Origin: JACDAN01 sp963721345
Lineage (GTDB): Bacteria > Actinomycetota > Thermoleophilia > Gaiellales > Gaiellaceae
Direction: 5' to 3'
DNA length: 64,000 nucleotides
Assembly: GCA_963721345.1 (NCBI GenBank)
Contig: CAVRIT010000001.1
Coordinates: 1,054,001 to 1,118,000, forward strand
Part shown: positions 54,876 to 63,589 of the stretch, piece by piece
How the letters are laid out: each line of letters starts with the position of its first letter
Position numbering within the stretch: the stretch's first letter is position 1
Translations under genes and position numbers: made by a program
Notes under the pieces: model-generated
Seen by the model: the letters and a program-made list of their open reading frames with translations, nothing else
What the model was told of the DNA's origin: nothing
Databases searched by the model: none

Positions 54876-55717
54876 GCCTTGACGCACAGACCTCGATGGG
54901 CGCGGTGCACCTCACCGTCGCCGACCTCGATCGCTCGCTCGACTACTACCGGACGCAGATCGGACTGGAGGTGTTGGCGCAGGACGGCGGGCGGGCGTCG
55001 CTGGGCGGCCGGGGTGGGTCGGAGCTGCTCGTGCTCGTCGAAGAGCCCGGGGCTCGGCCGGCGCAGGGGTATACCGGCCTCTACCACTTCGCCCTGGTCG
55101 TCCCGGAGCGCCGTGACCTCGCGCGTTGGTTCGCGCATGCCGCGCGCGACCAGGTGCAGCTCACCGGCCTCTCCGACCACTTCGTCAGCGAGGCGATCTA
55201 CCTCCGTGACCCGGACAACCACGGGATCGAGATCTACGTCGACAGGCCGCGCAAGGTCTGGGAGGGCATCGTGGGACAGCGGCTGACGAGTGAGCCGCTC
55301 GATGTCCAGAGTCTCCTCGGGGAGCTCGGCGACGCTGAGTCCGAGCAGTACGACGGGCTGCCTGGTGGGACGGTGATGGGGCACGTGCACCTCAGCGTCG
55401 CCGACATCCCCGAGACGATTCGCTTCTATCGCGACGTGCTCGGATTCGAACTGATGGCCTCGCTCGGCGCGCAGGCCGCGTTCCTCGCGGCGGGCGGCTA
55501 TCACCACCACATCGGCGCGAACACCTGGGAGAGTGCGGGCGCTCCGCCTCCGCCCGAGGGGACGGCTGCGCTGCGCCACGCGACGATCGTCATTCCGGAT
55601 GGCTCAGCGCGGGACGAGGCCCTTGCGCGGGTCGTCGCCGACGGGCAAGAGCCGGAGCCGACGCCCGAGGGACCGATCGTCCACGACCCCTCGGGGAACC
55701 GCCTGCTGCTCGCGTAG
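54872..55717 (+). CDS. Two-domain VOC protein (CatE/YfiE-like dioxygenase)
   Basis: 281 residues (TTG 54872, overlapping the upstream TGA; alternative ATG 54896). Two vicinal-oxygen-chelate repeats: the first begins GAVHLTVADLDRSLDYYRTQIGLE, the second MGHVHLSVADIPETIRFYRDVLGFE. The metal site of the CatE group is visible in the second half, HVHLSV plus GGYHHHIGANTW, with a third ligand probably the Glu in the first half (GIEIYVDRP). The family includes catechol 2,3-dioxygenases and glyoxalase/antibiotic-resistance relatives; the two-domain length fits CatE/YfiE. Substrate unknown. Confidence 0.82.
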   Translation: MSLDAQTSMGAVHLTVADLDRSLDYYRTQIGLEVLAQDGGRASLGGRGGSELLVLVEEPGARPAQGYTGLYHFALVVPERRDLARWFAHAARDQVQLTGLSDHFVSEAIYLRDPDNHGIEIYVDRPRKVWEGIVGQRLTSEPLDVQSLLGELGDAESEQYDGLPGGTVMGHVHLSVADIPETIRFYRDVLGFELMASLGAQAAFLAAGGYHHHIGANTWESAGAPPPPEGTAALRHATIVIPDGSARDEALARVVADGQEPEPTPEGPIVHDPSGNRLLLA

Positions 55718-55727
55718 GGTTTCCGCC

Positions 55728-56591
55728 GTGGTCGAGGACCTCGTCCGGGCGCGAGGGCCGTTCTCGCTGCGCGCCTCCGCGCGGCTGTCCGGCGACGCCA
55801 CCCGCCGGTGGAGCGGGCGCGTGCTCGTCTGCCTCTTCGAGGTCGACGGCCGCCTCGAGCGCGCCGCCTGCTGGCAGGAGACCGACGGCGCGATCCAGCT
55901 CCGCGCGCTGAGCGAGGGTGGGCTCGAACGACTGAGGTCGATCCTGCCGCTGGAGGCCGACCACTCCGAGTTCCTGCGGCGTTTCGCGGACGACCCGCTG
56001 CTCCGCCGGCCGATCCGCGTGTTGCGAGGGAAGCGACCGATTCGCGTCGGGACGGTGACACAGGCGCTCGTCCGCGCCGTTTGCGGCCAGCTGATCGAGG
56101 CGAGCCGGGCGCGGCGGATCGAGCGGCGGCTGATCCACGCGACCTGCCCGACCGACGGCGTCCTCTGCGCGCCGCCTCGGCCCGACGCGTTCCGCGACTT
56201 CGCACCGGCCGCGCTGCAGCGCTTCGACCTCTCGGCGCGCAAGGCCGCGACGATCGTCCGGCTCTGCAAGACGCTCGACCTGGAGCGGCTGCGCGAAGTC
56301 CCGCCCGCCGGTTTCGCGCAGAGGCTCGAGCGGGAACGCGGCCTCGGCCCGTGGTCGGTCGGGGTGATCGGCCTGGAGGGTCTCGGGTGCTACGACTTCG
56401 GCCTCGTGGGCGACCTGGGACTGATCAAGCTCTGCACCGCGCTCCTCGGCCGGCGCGCGGAGCCGGAGGACACGGCCGAGCTGCTCGCGCCCTACGGAGA
56501 GTGGCAGGGCCTCGCGAGCATGTACCTGCTCTCCGGGTTCGGGCAGGGCCTTCTCCCCGTGCGATACGAGCGGCGTCCGCAGGCAGCGTGA
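55728..56591 (+). CDS. AlkA-like DNA-3-methyladenine glycosylase (HhH-GPD)
   Basis: Base-excision DNA repair glycosylase, 287 residues. An N-terminal AlkA-type beta domain (SLRASARLSGDATRRWSG) is followed by the HhH-GPD fold: the hairpin LERERGLGPWSVGVIGLE and the catalytic Asp in FGLVGDLGLIKL. TQALVRAVCGQLIEASRARRIERRL is the helix after the first domain. It removes alkylated bases. There is no iron-sulfur cluster motif at the C-terminus, as in AlkA rather than MutY/Nth. The GTG at 55728 follows the VOC gene by 10 bp; its stop overlaps the next start by 4 bp. Confidence 0.85.
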   Translation: MVEDLVRARGPFSLRASARLSGDATRRWSGRVLVCLFEVDGRLERAACWQETDGAIQLRALSEGGLERLRSILPLEADHSEFLRRFADDPLLRRPIRVLRGKRPIRVGTVTQALVRAVCGQLIEASRARRIERRLIHATCPTDGVLCAPPRPDAFRDFAPAALQRFDLSARKAATIVRLCKTLDLERLREVPPAGFAQRLERERGLGPWSVGVIGLEGLGCYDFGLVGDLGLIKLCTALLGRRAEPEDTAELLAPYGEWQGLASMYLLSGFGQGLLPVRYERRPQAA

Positions 56592-57412
56592 GCTCCGCGA
56601 TCCTCGCCTCGAGCGGCATCCTCGTCCGGGAGCCCCACCAGACCGACCATCGCGCGATCCTCGAGCACGCGTCGAAGCTGGGGACGACGGCGTTCGAGCT
56701 GCAGCTCCAACAGGCGTGGTACGGGCATCTCGACGAGGTGGTCGAAGACCTCCGCGGGTCGGAGCTGTCCTTCCCCGTCGTGCACGCCGCCAAGACGATC
56801 GGTGCGGGCCTCGGGAGTGATCAGGGAGACGAGGCCGAGGAGGCTCTCGCCTCGCTCGAGGTCAACTGCCGCGCGGCGGCGGCGTTCGGCGCGGAAACGC
56901 TCGTCCTGCACCTCTGGGAGGACCCGACGAGCGACGATCGGATCGAGCTGAACCTCGACCGGCTGCCGGCCTGCCTGGACACGGCCGAGGCCTACGGGAT
57001 GGTGCTGGCGATCGAGGCGGTGCAGGGGCGGGCCGGGACACCGCTCGCCAACCTGCAGCTCGTTTTGGCACGCGACCCTCGCGCGCGGGTCACCCTCGAC
57101 ACGGAGTTCCTCGGCTTTCACGGCCAGCTTGCCGAGAGCGTCGCGGCGGAGTGGCTCTGGGCCGACAAGCGTGTGCGCCACGTGCATTTGAAGGACTTCG
57201 ACGGGCGGCTCCGCGGCGAGCACGGCGAGCGGCGCCAGTTGCTCCCCGGCGAGGGCGCTCTCGACCTCCAGGGATTCCTCAACGGCCTCACCGAGCGCGG
57301 CTACAAGGGCGCCTACACGCTCGAGGGGAACGCCGTCCGCGACGACGGGACGCACGACGACGCGCGGCTCGAGCAGATCGCGGCGATCGTTCGCCAGCTG
57401 GCCGGCTCCTGA
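56588..57412 (+). CDS. Sugar phosphate isomerase/epimerase-like TIM-barrel protein
   Basis: 274 residues, AP_endonuc_2/xylose isomerase-like TIM barrel. Metal-binding positions of the family are the Glu in TTAFELQLQ, His and Glu in LVLHLWEDP and LAIEAVQG, Asp in TLDTEFLGF and His in RHVHLKDFDG, with a last Glu in YTLEGNAV, so a complete metal set is plausible. The GTG at 56588 overlaps the AlkA stop. Usual members isomerise sugars or hydroxypyruvate-type compounds, or cleave DNA at abasic sites; adjacency to an AlkA-like glycosylase makes the second reading interesting but sequence alone does not choose. Confidence 0.75.
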   Translation: MSSAILASSGILVREPHQTDHRAILEHASKLGTTAFELQLQQAWYGHLDEVVEDLRGSELSFPVVHAAKTIGAGLGSDQGDEAEEALASLEVNCRAAAAFGAETLVLHLWEDPTSDDRIELNLDRLPACLDTAEAYGMVLAIEAVQGRAGTPLANLQLVLARDPRARVTLDTEFLGFHGQLAESVAAEWLWADKRVRHVHLKDFDGRLRGEHGERRQLLPGEGALDLQGFLNGLTERGYKGAYTLEGNAVRDDGTHDDARLEQIAAIVRQLAGS

Positions 57413-57413
57413 C

Positions 57414-58286
57414 GTGACCCGCATGCACGCGGACGAGGTCGCGACGGACGTCGCGCTCGTCCGGCGGCTCGTCGCCGAGCAGTTCCCCGAGTGGACGGAG
57501 CTCCCGGTCGAGGCGCTCCTGCCCTGGGGAACGGACAACGCGCTGTACCGGCTCGGGACGGACAAGGTCGTCCGCCTGCCGCGCATCGAGTGGGCGGCCG
57601 GCGGCGTCGCGAGGGACTTCGAGTGGCTGCCGAGGCTCGCGCCGCTCCTACCCGTCGCCATTCCGGTGCCGATCGCGCGTGGCGCCCCCGGCGAGGGCTA
57701 CGAGTGGGACTGGGGCGTCTACCCGTGGCTCGAAGGCGAGACGCCGCCGCCGGACGCCGATCAGCCCGCGGCGCTGGTCGGCGAGGTCGCCGCGTTCGTG
57801 CGTGCGCTCCGGGCGGTGGACGTGCCGGACGGGCCGGAGGGATTCCGCGCCGGGCCGCTCGGCCCGCGCGAAGAGATGGTTCGCGATGCGCTGGCGCAAC
57901 TCGAGGGCGTGATCGACACCGAGGCGGCGGCGGCCGCCTGGGAGAAGGCGCGGAACGTCGTCGAGTGGGACCGACCGCCCGTCTGGCTTCACGGCGACCT
58001 GCTCCCCGGAAACTTCCTCCTCCGAGACGGGCGTCTCACCGGCGTGATCGACTGGGGCGGCGTCGGCGTCGGCGATCCCGCCGCCGAGATGCTGGCGGCG
58101 TGGTCGCTCTTCGATCGCGCCGGGCGGGACGAGTTCCGCGCGCAGCTGGAGGTGGACGACGCAACGTGGGAGCGCGGCCGGGGCTGGGCGCTGTCGGTCG
58201 GCCTGATCGCGCTGCCCTACTACGCGGAGACGAACCCGACGCTCGCCGCGACGGCGCGCCGCCTCATCCGCGAAGTGCTCTCGTAG
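57414..58286 (+). CDS. Aminoglycoside/macrolide phosphotransferase-family kinase
   Basis: APH-fold kinase, 290 residues. The catalytic loop HGDLLPGNFLL (Brenner motif) and the metal-binding IDWGGVGVGDPAAEM show an intact active site. The N-lobe contains RLGTDKVVRLPRIEW as nucleotide-binding strand with Lys. It is a small-molecule kinase; the family also contains homoserine and choline kinases and macrolide phosphotransferases (the closest in length and spacing), so resistance is only one possibility. Start GTG 57414 lies one base after the upstream stop. Confidence 0.82.
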   Translation: MTRMHADEVATDVALVRRLVAEQFPEWTELPVEALLPWGTDNALYRLGTDKVVRLPRIEWAAGGVARDFEWLPRLAPLLPVAIPVPIARGAPGEGYEWDWGVYPWLEGETPPPDADQPAALVGEVAAFVRALRAVDVPDGPEGFRAGPLGPREEMVRDALAQLEGVIDTEAAAAAWEKARNVVEWDRPPVWLHGDLLPGNFLLRDGRLTGVIDWGGVGVGDPAAEMLAAWSLFDRAGRDEFRAQLEVDDATWERGRGWALSVGLIALPYYAETNPTLAATARRLIREVLS

Positions 58287-58295
58287 ACTCAGCGC

Positions 58296-59120
58296 ATGGC
58301 CGTCGACGAGCGCCGCATCGCAATCCTCGGCGCGGGAAAGATCGGCGAGGCGCTGATCACCGGGCTGCTGAGCACCGGCTGGCGAAAGCCGGACGAGCTG
58401 ACGGCGACGGTGCGTCGCGAGGAGCGCGCGAAAGAGCTCGCGGAGCGCCATGGAATCCGCGCGACGACCTCGAACCTCGAGGCCGTGAACGGCGCGGCGC
58501 TGGTCGTGATCGCGGTCAAGCCCCAGGACTTCGACACGCTGCTCGGCGAGATCGGCGGGATCCTTTCCACCGAGCAGACGGTGCTGTCGGTCGCCGCGGC
58601 GGTCCCGACGAGCGCGATCGAGGAACGGATTGCGCCCGGCGTGGCCGTTCTCCGCGCGATGCCGAACACTCCGTCGACGGTGCACGAGGGCGTCGCGGGT
58701 CTCTGCGCGGGGGCTCACGCGGGCGACGAGCACCTTGCGCTCGCCGAGGACGTCCTCCTCCATGTCGGCCGCGTCGTCCGGGTGCCGGAGCGCTACATGG
58801 ACGCCGTCACGGCGGTCTCGGGGTCGGGCCCGGCCTACTTCGCGCTGCTGGCCGAGGCGATGATCGAGGCGGGCATCCTGCTCGGGCTCTCCCGCGAGAA
58901 CACGACGGAGCTCGTCGTCCAGACGATGTTCGGCACGGCGAAGCTGCTGCGCGACGAGAAGATGCACCCGGTCGAGCTGCGCGAGGCGGTGACGTCGCCG
59001 GGCGGGACGACGATCCGCGCGATCCGTGAGCTGGAACAGGCGGGCGTGCGCGCTGCGTTCCTGAACGCGATCCAAGCGGCGATGGACCGGGGCCGCGAGC
59101 TCGCGGCCGGCGAGCCCTGA
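58296..59120 (+). CDS. proC: Pyrroline-5-carboxylate reductase
   Basis: Last step of proline synthesis: reduction of 1-pyrroline-5-carboxylate with NAD(P)H. 274 residues. The N-terminal Rossmann motif is ILGAGKIGEALITGL (residues 9-23); VLRAMPNTPSTVHEG and VSGSGPAYFALLAEAMIEAG are the family's P5C-binding regions; the C-terminal ELREAVTSPGGTTIRAI is the ProC signature. Cytoplasmic. It follows the phosphotransferase gene by 9 bp. Confidence 0.95.
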   Translation: MAVDERRIAILGAGKIGEALITGLLSTGWRKPDELTATVRREERAKELAERHGIRATTSNLEAVNGAALVVIAVKPQDFDTLLGEIGGILSTEQTVLSVAAAVPTSAIEERIAPGVAVLRAMPNTPSTVHEGVAGLCAGAHAGDEHLALAEDVLLHVGRVVRVPERYMDAVTAVSGSGPAYFALLAEAMIEAGILLGLSRENTTELVVQTMFGTAKLLRDEKMHPVELREAVTSPGGTTIRAIRELEQAGVRAAFLNAIQAAMDRGRELAAGEP

Positions 59121-59140
59121 GCGCCGAGCTCGAGGTTCGC

Positions 59141-59794
59141 GTGTCCGCGAGCGCCGACGCCGCGCGGCGCGGGGCGGCGGAGCTGCTCGCCCACACCGCG
59201 GGCGCCGGCGGGCATATCGCAGTGTCCGGCGGATCGACGCCCGGACCCGTCTACGAGGAGGCGGCCAAGCTCGAGCCGGACTGGAACAGGAGCGAGCTGT
59301 GGTTCGCCGACGAGCGCTGCGTCAAGCCCGACGACGATCGGTCGAACTACCGGCTCGTCCGCGAGCGGCTGCTGGACGCGCTTCAACGCGGGCCGTCGGC
59401 GGAGCACCGCATCCGCGGGGAGCTGAACGCCGACCGCGCCGCGGCGGAGTACGCGCGCGAGCTCCGCGGCGTCACGCTCGACCTCGCGCTGCTCGGGATC
59501 GGCTCGGATGGCCACACCGCGTCGCTCTTCCCGAACGACGCCGCGCTGGAGGAAGGTGCGGCACCGGCCGTCGCCGTACGCCGGTCCGACGTCGACCGGG
59601 TGACGCTCACGCTGGCCACGCTGAACGCCGCGAGGATCGTCGTCTTCCTCGCAGTCGGCTCCGACAAGGCAGACGCGGTGCGGCGCGCGTTCGCCGAGCC
59701 GCCGAGCGCAGCAACGCCCGCGAGCCTCGTCAGGTCGGAGGCGGGCACGACATATGCGTTCCTCGATCGAGCGGCTGCGGAAGGGCTGACCTAG
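59141..59794 (+). CDS. pgl: 6-phosphogluconolactonase
   Basis: Hydrolyses 6-phosphogluconolactone in the oxidative pentose phosphate pathway. 217 residues. Signatures: HIAVSGGSTP (phosphate site), WFADERCVKPDDDRSNY and LLGIGSDGHTASLFPN with the catalytic His. The protein is slightly shorter than usual at the N-terminus; an earlier non-standard start just after the proC stop (SAELEVRVSASADA) is possible. The stop overlaps the -35 element of the next gene's promoter. Confidence 0.93.
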   Translation: MSASADAARRGAAELLAHTAGAGGHIAVSGGSTPGPVYEEAAKLEPDWNRSELWFADERCVKPDDDRSNYRLVRERLLDALQRGPSAEHRIRGELNADRAAAEYARELRGVTLDLALLGIGSDGHTASLFPNDAALEEGAAPAVAVRRSDVDRVTLTLATLNAARIVVFLAVGSDKADAVRRAFAEPPSAATPASLVRSEAGTTYAFLDRAAAEGLT

Positions 59795-59821
59795 ACACGC
59801 GTTGCCGGGATGGCATATAAG
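59792..59821 (+). promoter_or_regulatory. Sigma-70-type promoter for a leaderless ArsR gene
   Basis: TAGACA at 59792-59797 (five of six consensus bases) and TATAAG at 59816-59821 (five of six) with an 18-bp spacer. The expected start of transcription is about 59828, at most a few bases before GTG 59831, so the transcript would be leaderless or nearly so. TAGACA includes the TAG stop of pgl. Confidence 0.6.
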
Positions 59822-59830
59822 GCTCCTTGT

Positions 59831-60367
59831 GTGAGCATTCCCGTGCCGCAGCCGCCCCCGATTCCCGAAGTCCTCACGATCGACAGGCCCGAGCAGTTGA
59901 AGGCCCTTGGTCATCCGCTGCGCCTGCGCGTGCTCGAGGCGCTGGGCGAGTCCGAGACCCCGATGTCGAACCGCGAGCTCGCGGTGAAGCTCGACGTCGA
60001 CCCCGGGCACCTGCATTTCCACGTCCGGATGCTCCTGAAGTGGGGGCTGATCCAGCAGGTGACGTCGGAACGCGGGCGGGAGAAGCCGTATCGCTCGTCC
60101 GCCAAGACGCTGAAGGTGGCGCCCGAGCTCGTCTCGGCCGGCGCGTCGGAGCTGCAGGCGACGATCGTCGAGGACGTCCAGAAGGGGTGGAACGCCCACG
60201 CGGACGCGGGCCGGTTCCGCTTCGTCCGGATCAACGTCCGCGTGTCGCCGGAGAAGGCGCTCGAGGTGCTCGCCGAGCTCGTGCCCCGCTTTCAGGAGCT
60301 CGAGGACGAGAGCGAGGAGCTGCTGACCGTCACGGCGATCATGCACCCCTCGACGCCGGAGACCTAG
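59831..60367 (+). CDS. ArsR-like winged-helix transcriptional regulator
   Basis: 178 residues from GTG 59831 (185 from ATG 59810, which overlaps the -10 element and is therefore unlikely). The winged-helix domain is QLKALGHPLRLRVLEALGESETPMSNRELAVKL...GHLHFHVRMLLKWGLIQQV...KPYRSSAKTL, with the HTH_20 pattern. There are no metal-binding Cys pairs, so it is not a metal sensor of the classical type. The C-terminal half is a small alpha/beta domain of unknown ligand. It precedes the thiolase gene by 40 bp and could regulate beta-oxidation. Confidence 0.8.
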   Translation: MSIPVPQPPPIPEVLTIDRPEQLKALGHPLRLRVLEALGESETPMSNRELAVKLDVDPGHLHFHVRMLLKWGLIQQVTSERGREKPYRSSAKTLKVAPELVSAGASELQATIVEDVQKGWNAHADAGRFRFVRINVRVSPEKALEVLAELVPRFQELEDESEELLTVTAIMHPSTPET

Positions 60368-60407
60368 CCTCCGGGCAGTCCTGTTCCGCGCGAGTATTGT
60401 CACGCTC

Positions 60408-61598
60408 ATGGCGCGGGAGTTGCGGGAGGTCGTGTTCGTCGACGGCTTGCGGACGGCGTTCGGACGGGCCGGCCCCAAGGGGTTCTTCTGGAAGACGCGC
60501 GCCGACGACATGGCCGTCAAGGTCGTCCGCGAGCTGCTACGACGGAACCCGTCGCTGCCGCCCGAGCGGATCGGCGACGTCGTCATGGCAGCGACGGCCC
60601 AGGTCGGCGACCAGGGCCTGACGCTCGGGCGCGACGTCGGCCTCTTGGCCGGGATCCCGCAGACGGTTCCCGGCTTCGCCGTCGACCGGATGTGCGCCGG
60701 CGCGCTGACCTCGGTGACGGCGGGCGCGGGAGAGATCGCGATGGGCGCGGCGGACGTCGTCGTGGCCGGCGGTGTCGAGCACATGGGCCACCACCCGATG
60801 GGCGCCGAGGTCGAGGTCAACCCACGCTTCGTCGCGGAACGCCTGATCGACCAGTCCGCGATCTCGATGGGCGCGACGGCCGAGAACCTCCACGACCGTT
60901 TCCCGCAGCTGACGAAGGAGGACGCGGACCGGTTCGCGGTGCAGTCGCAGCAGCGCGCGGCGGCGGCGTGGCAGAACGGCGTGATGCGCGAGACGGTCGT
61001 CCCGATGAGCGTCTTCGGAGACGATGGCTGGGCCGTCGCCGACCGTGACCAGTTCCTTCGGCCGGACACGTCCATGGACGGCCTGGCCGAGCTGCCCACG
61101 CCGTTCCGCGCCGGCGGGCGCGTGACGGCCGGGAACTCCGCGGGCCTGACGGACGGGGCGACCGCGGCGCTGCTGGCCTCCGAGGCGGCGGCGGAGGAGC
61201 TCGGGCTCGAAGCGAAGATGCGGCTCGTCGGGTTCGCGTTCGCCGGGGTCGAGCCGCACCTGATGGGGATCGGCCCGGTCCCGGCGACGAAACGCGTGCT
61301 GGAGCAGGCCGGCCTGACGATCGACGAGATCGACCTGTTCGAGCTGAACGAGCCGTTCGCGGTCCAGGTGCTCACCTGGTGCGACGGGGTTGGCGTCGTG
61401 CCCGACGACGAACGGCTGAACCCCTACGGCGGAGCGATCGCGTGCGGCCACCCGCTCGCGGCGACGGGTGTCCGGCTGATGGCGCAGCTCGCCTACGGCT
61501 TCGGCGAGCGGCCGAAGGCGCGCTACGGGCTGACTGCGCTCTGCATCGGGATGGGCATGGGCGCGGCCGTCTTGTGGGAGTCGCTCGTTGGAGACTGA
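60408..61598 (+). CDS. fadA: Thiolase (acetyl-CoA acyltransferase, FadA-like)
   Basis: Thiolytic cleavage of 3-ketoacyl-CoA in beta-oxidation (or the reverse condensation). 396 residues. The catalytic Cys is in DRMCAGALTSV, the His in GGAIACGHPLAATG and the second Cys in ALCIGMGMGAAV; the NEPFA loop is present. ATG 60408. The stop overlaps the start of the FadB gene, so the two subunits are made together as a trifunctional pair. Confidence 0.93.
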   Translation: MARELREVVFVDGLRTAFGRAGPKGFFWKTRADDMAVKVVRELLRRNPSLPPERIGDVVMAATAQVGDQGLTLGRDVGLLAGIPQTVPGFAVDRMCAGALTSVTAGAGEIAMGAADVVVAGGVEHMGHHPMGAEVEVNPRFVAERLIDQSAISMGATAENLHDRFPQLTKEDADRFAVQSQQRAAAAWQNGVMRETVVPMSVFGDDGWAVADRDQFLRPDTSMDGLAELPTPFRAGGRVTAGNSAGLTDGATAALLASEAAAEELGLEAKMRLVGFAFAGVEPHLMGIGPVPATKRVLEQAGLTIDEIDLFELNEPFAVQVLTWCDGVGVVPDDERLNPYGGAIACGHPLAATGVRLMAQLAYGFGERPKARYGLTALCIGMGMGAAVLWESLVGD

Positions 61599-63570
61599 GT
61601 TCAAGCTCGCGCGGGTCGAGCGCGAGGACGGCTCGATCGCGCTCGTCACGATCGACAACGGCGCCGACCACACGAGGCCGACGTCGCTGGGGCGCGCCGC
61701 GCTCGAATCGCTGTCGGGCGTGCTCGAGCAGCTCGAGGGCGGTGACTGGAAAGGCATGGTCCTCACCGGCAAGCCGTTCGTCTTCTGTGCGGGTGCCGAC
61801 ATCAACGAGTTCGAAGGAATCGATGCGGAGACGGCGCGGCTCGGGAGCAAGACCGGGCACGAGCTGTTCGCGCGAATCGCGGCGCTCCCCTATCCGACGC
61901 TTGCCGCGATCAACGGCGCGGCGCTCGGCGGCGGGGTGGAGATCGCCTTCCACTGCGACTACCGCACGATCTCCAGCGGGGTGCGCCACTTCGCGGCGCC
62001 GGAGGTCTTTCTCGGCCTGTTCCCGGCCTGGGGCGGCACGCAGCTCGTCCCCCGCCTCGCGGGGGTCGAGGGTGCGATCCGCTTCAACGTGACGAACCCG
62101 CTGCGCCAGAACAAGATGCTCACCGCCGCCGAAGCGCTCGACCTCGGCCTCGTCGACGAGATCCTCGAGCCGGCCGAGTTCCTCGACGAGTCGCTCGCGA
62201 GGGTTCTTAACGGGACCAGGTCCAGTCACGAAGCGCGCAATTCGTTCGAGGGGGCTGAGGAGGCTTTCGCCAAGGCGCGCCGGCAGCTGGACGACTCGCT
62301 CCACGGCGCGACGCCGGCTCCCTACAAGACGCTCGAGCTGATGGAGGGCGCGGTGTCCGGCTGGAGCTTGGAGCAGGGCTACGCCGCCGAGGAAGAGGCG
62401 ATCGCCGAACTGCTCCCCAGCCGCCACGCGCAGGCGTCGATCTACGCCTTCGACCTCGTCGAACGCCGCGCGAAGCGGAGCCCAGGGCGGCCCGACGTCG
62501 AGTCGCGGCCGGTCAAGAAGATCGGAATCGTCGGCGCCGGGCTCATGGCCACGCAGCTCGCGACGCTCTTCCTGCGCCGACTCGAGATCCCCGTCGCGAT
62601 CCGCGACATCGACCAGGAGATCGTCGATCGCGCGGTCGAAGGCATCGGCGCCGAGCTCGCGAGCCAGGTCCAGAAGGGCCGCTACGAAGAGGGCAAGGCG
62701 CGCTTCCTCCACTCGCTCGTCGAAGGCGGAACGGGCTACGAGCACTTCGCCGACTGCGACTTCGTGCTCGAGGCCGTGTTCGAGGAGATGGGCGTCAAGC
62801 AGGAGGTCTTCGCCGAGCTCGAGGCGGTCGTGTCGCCGGAGTGCGTCCTCGCAACGAACACCTCGTCGCTGTCGGTCACCGAGATGGGCGCGAACCTCGA
62901 CCACCCCGAGCGGGTCGCCGGTCTCCACTTCTTCAACCCGGTCGCGGTTCTCCCGCTGGTCGAGATCATTCGCACGTCGTCGACGGACGACGCCACGCTC
63001 GCCACGGTCTGGGACGTCGCGGCCAAGCTCCGCAAGCGCGCCGTCGTGTCCCAGGACGCACCGGCGTTCATCGTCAACCGCGTGCTGACGCGGATGACCG
63101 TCGCGCTGATGGACGCCCTCGAGCAGGGCAACACCGTCGAGGAGACGGACGAGGCGATCCTGCGCCTGGGGATGCCGATGGCGCCCTCCGTCCTCCTCCA
63201 GATGGTCGGGCCGAGAGTGGCGTACCACGTCCTGGAGACGCTCAACGAGGCCTACCCGGACCGCTTCCCACTCTCGGAGACGCTCGCGAACTACGCGGAG
63301 GGGAAAGACGAGATCGCGGTGCGTGGCGATGCCAAGCGGAGCGTCGACGAGATCCAAGAGGCGGTGCTCGAGGCAATCGCGGACGAGATTCGCCACATGC
63401 TGGACGAGGGAGTCGTCGAGAGTGCGAAGGACGTCGACACGGCGCTCCTCCTCGGGGCCGGCTGGCCGTTCTTCCTCGGCGGGATCACGAAGTACCTCGA
63501 TCAGACCGGCGTTTCGGATCGAGTCGCGGGCGGCCCATTGGCCTCTCTTAGGGCTGCAGCTCCGGCCTGA
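61588..63570 (+). CDS. fadB: Enoyl-CoA hydratase / 3-hydroxyacyl-CoA dehydrogenase (FadB-like)
   Basis: Bifunctional beta-oxidation protein, 660 residues. The crotonase domain (1-290) has the oxyanion GADINEFEG and GGGVEIAFHCDYR, and the catalytic Glu in APEVFLGLFPAWGG; a second crotonase Glu position is hard to place. The dehydrogenase half starts with the NAD motif KIGIVGAGLMATQLA and has the catalytic His in ERVAGLHFFNPV and Asn in FIVNRV. The order hydratase-dehydrogenase is as in E. coli FadB. TTG start overlaps fadA by about 11 bp. Confidence 0.92.
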   Translation: METEFKLARVEREDGSIALVTIDNGADHTRPTSLGRAALESLSGVLEQLEGGDWKGMVLTGKPFVFCAGADINEFEGIDAETARLGSKTGHELFARIAALPYPTLAAINGAALGGGVEIAFHCDYRTISSGVRHFAAPEVFLGLFPAWGGTQLVPRLAGVEGAIRFNVTNPLRQNKMLTAAEALDLGLVDEILEPAEFLDESLARVLNGTRSSHEARNSFEGAEEAFAKARRQLDDSLHGATPAPYKTLELMEGAVSGWSLEQGYAAEEEAIAELLPSRHAQASIYAFDLVERRAKRSPGRPDVESRPVKKIGIVGAGLMATQLATLFLRRLEIPVAIRDIDQEIVDRAVEGIGAELASQVQKGRYEEGKARFLHSLVEGGTGYEHFADCDFVLEAVFEEMGVKQEVFAELEAVVSPECVLATNTSSLSVTEMGANLDHPERVAGLHFFNPVAVLPLVEIIRTSSTDDATLATVWDVAAKLRKRAVVSQDAPAFIVNRVLTRMTVALMDALEQGNTVEETDEAILRLGMPMAPSVLLQMVGPRVAYHVLETLNEAYPDRFPLSETLANYAEGKDEIAVRGDAKRSVDEIQEAVLEAIADEIRHMLDEGVVESAKDVDTALLLGAGWPFFLGGITKYLDQTGVSDRVAGGPLASLRAAAPA

Positions 63571-63589
63571 ACCGGCCGATAGAGGGAGC

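Noticed and set aside
52605..54887. 760-codon minus-strand frame covering the glycosyltransferase
   Set aside because: Its N-terminal two thirds is the antisense of the glycosyltransferase gene; only the part below 53552 reads as a real epimerase.
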